Part shown: in pieces, positions 41,985 to 43,036 of the stretch
Position numbering within the stretch: the first letter of the stretch is position 1
Layout: each line of letters begins with the position of its first letter
Source: Peribacillus psychrosaccharolyticus ATCC 23296
GTDB taxonomy: Bacteria > Bacillota > Bacilli > Bacillales > DSM-1321
NCBI RefSeq assembly: GCF_000305495.1
Contig: NZ_AJTN02000002.1
Span: 1-43,036, forward strand
Direction: 5' to 3'
Length of the DNA stretch: 43,036 nt
Notes under the pieces: generated by a model
Databases searched by the model: none
Seen by the model: only the letters and a program-made list of their open reading frames with translations
Told to the model about the DNA's origin: nothing
Program-made: the position numbers and the translations under genes

Positions 41985-42634
41985 TGAGTGATTCTAAAGG
42001 TGGTATTTATAGAAGAATTATAAAAAGGTCGATGGATTTTACACTATCTTTAATAGCTATTATAATGCTGAGCCCAGTTCTTTTGGTTGTAAGTTTGTTA
42101 GTAAGAGTAAAGCTTGGAAGCCCAGTACTTTTTAAGCAGAAAAGACCTGGCCTTTATGAGAAGATTTTTATGATGTACAAATTTAGGACAATGACCGATG
42201 AAAGAGATGAGAATGGTAAGTTACTGGCGGACAGCGTAAGGCTTACTAATTTCGGCAGATTTCTTCGTTCTACTTCTCTCGATGAACTCCCTGAACTTTT
42301 TAATATTCTAAAGGGAGATATGGCCATTATTGGACCAAGACCCTTACTTGTACAGTATCTGCCACTCTACAATGAACATCAAAAGTGTCGCCATGAGGTA
42401 AGGCCTGGATTATCTGGTTTAGCACAGATTAGCGGTAGAAATGCAATTAGTTGGGAAAATAAATTCAAACTCGATGTGGAATATGTTAATAATATAAGCT
42501 TCATAGGAGACTGGAAGATTATTTATTTAACTGTTAAGAAGGTATTTAGAAGAGAAGGTATAAATTCAGAAACTGCTGCAACAATAGAGCCTTTCAAAGG
42601 TACAAAAAAGGATAGATTTAACCATGAAAAATAA
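41984..42634 (+). CDS. Initiating phosphoglycosyl transferase, PglC/EpsL-type
   Basis: A 216-residue monotopic transferase that loads an N-acetylated sugar phosphate, likely diNAc-bacillosamine, onto undecaprenyl phosphate. One N-terminal hydrophobic segment (about 19-40), FKQKRPGLYEKIFMMYKFRT, STSLDELPELFNILKGDMAI, GPRPLL and RPGLSGLAQISGRN are the known core, with the Asp-Glu pair in LDEL. Start ATG 41984 overlaps the upstream stop by one base; a GTG at 41972 has no ribosome site. Arginine is almost always AGA or AGG. Together with the dehydratase, aminotransferase and acetyltransferase it completes the module. Confidence 0.92.
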   Translation: MSDSKGGIYRRIIKRSMDFTLSLIAIIMLSPVLLVVSLLVRVKLGSPVLFKQKRPGLYEKIFMMYKFRTMTDERDENGKLLADSVRLTNFGRFLRSTSLDELPELFNILKGDMAIIGPRPLLVQYLPLYNEHQKCRHEVRPGLSGLAQISGRNAISWENKFKLDVEYVNNISFIGDWKIIYLTVKKVFRREGINSETAATIEPFKGTKKDRFNHEK

Positions 42635-43036
42635 ACTTCTTATAATCGGTGCCAGTGGCCACGGGAAAGTTGTGGCAGACATTGCATTGAAAATGAATAA
42701 ATGGAAAAGTGTAGCTTTTTTAGATGATAACGAAAATATTGAGTCTACAATGGGGATAGAAGTAATAGGTAAATCATCTGAAGCAGTTAAATACTTAAAG
42801 AATAGTGATATTTTCGTCGGTGTCGGAAATAATAATATCAGAGAAAAGATTCAGAGGAAGCTTGAAGCTGAAGGTGCAAGTATCCCAATTATAATACATC
42901 CTACTTCTGTAATTGGAAATCAGGTTGAGTTGTCATCAGGAATAGTAGTCATGGCTGGTGCAGTTATCAATTGTTGCTCGAAAATAGGAAAGGGCTGCAT
43001 TATCAATACTGGAGCTACTATAGATCATGACAATAT
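42624..43036 (+). CDS. PglD/EpsM/NeuD-like sugar O/N-acyltransferase, 5' part
   Basis: A left-handed beta-helix (hexapeptide) acyltransferase cut by the window end, 137 codons visible. The N-terminal Rossmann-like part starts KLLIIGASGHGKVVADIA, the NeuD-family motif, with FLDD and VGVGNN; hexapeptide turns begin around residue 92 (HPTSVIGNQVELSSGIVV and onward). It would acetylate the amino sugar made by the aminotransferase to yield the diacetamido sugar. Its start overlaps the upstream gene by 11 bases. Identification by motif and context; the specificity is inferred. Confidence 0.9.
   Translation, partial: MKNKLLIIGASGHGKVVADIALKMNKWKSVAFLDDNENIESTMGIEVIGKSSEAVKYLKNSDIFVGVGNNNIREKIQRKLEAEGASIPIIIHPTSVIGNQVELSSGIVVMAGAVINCCSKIGKGCIINTGATIDHDN

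Overview
The window looks like a chromosomal segment of an endospore-forming Bacillaceae, probably a Bacillus or Neobacillus relative. The evidence is moderate to low GC, strong AGGAGG-type ribosome binding sites with many TTG and GTG starts, a Spo0E-type phosphatase, a Bacillus-style Mn catalase, TcdA and NagZ, and glycerol-phosphate and exopolysaccharide wall-polymer genes. It has no rRNA, tRNA, CRISPR array, transposase or prophage. Both ends cut through genes.

Layout. (1) 1-5093: the end of a wall-polymer operon, with a CDP-glycerol glycerophosphotransferase tail, two related beta-rich proteins with DUF6270/SGNH-like C-termini (the first carries a frame break on a perfect A AAA AAC slippery heptamer), and a membrane-anchored parallel beta-helix protein. 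All are coupled by overlapping start and stop codons. (2) 5185-5946: tcdA. (3) 6382-8832: two SDR oxidoreductase genes divergent from a TetR regulator, with two matched palindromes between them. (4) 9111-12474: Mn catalase and a ThDP-dependent pyruvate oxidase/acetolactate synthase-type enzyme. This stretch and the gap after tcdA carry three copies of a 280-bp repeat, each containing five motifs at an exact 21-bp spacing. (5) 12820-17375: a complete branched-chain amino-acid ABC transporter operon (livJHMGF), followed by a second, unrelated five-motif array with the same 21-bp spacing. (6) 17793-20082: a Spo0E-like protein, a Ser/Thr-rich anchored protein and manA. (7) 20294-26000: a Wzy-like polymerase, nagZ, small membrane proteins and an acyltransferase. 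(8) 26997-36302: an exopolysaccharide operon of galU, initiating sugar transferase, ugd, a split Alg14/Alg13-type transferase, a GT4 transferase, a MurJ-type flippase, a pyruvyl transferase, galE and a VanZ protein. (9) 36303-38104: a regulatory island with a 35-codon membrane peptide behind a structured leader, a convergent 41-codon basic peptide behind a c-di-GMP-I-type riboswitch, and a decayed CpsB/YwqE-type tyrosine phosphatase. (10) 38105-43036: a bacillosamine-type module of a PglF/CapD-like dehydratase, a second galU, a PglE-like aminotransferase, a PglC/EpsL-like sugar transferase and a PglD/EpsM-like acyltransferase (cut by the window end).

Working together, manA and the two galU copies would feed nucleotide-sugar pools, ugd makes UDP-glucuronate, galE makes UDP-galactose, and the second cluster makes a diacetamido sugar. 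Two different initiating transferases load undecaprenyl phosphate, and the flippase and polymerase suggest Wzx/Wzy-type assembly. No Wzz or tyrosine kinase is present in the window and the linked phosphatase is dead. Control may instead come from c-di-GMP through the riboswitch island between the two clusters. The riboswitch island, the nested 21-bp repeats and the frame-broken wall-polymer gene deserve most attention.
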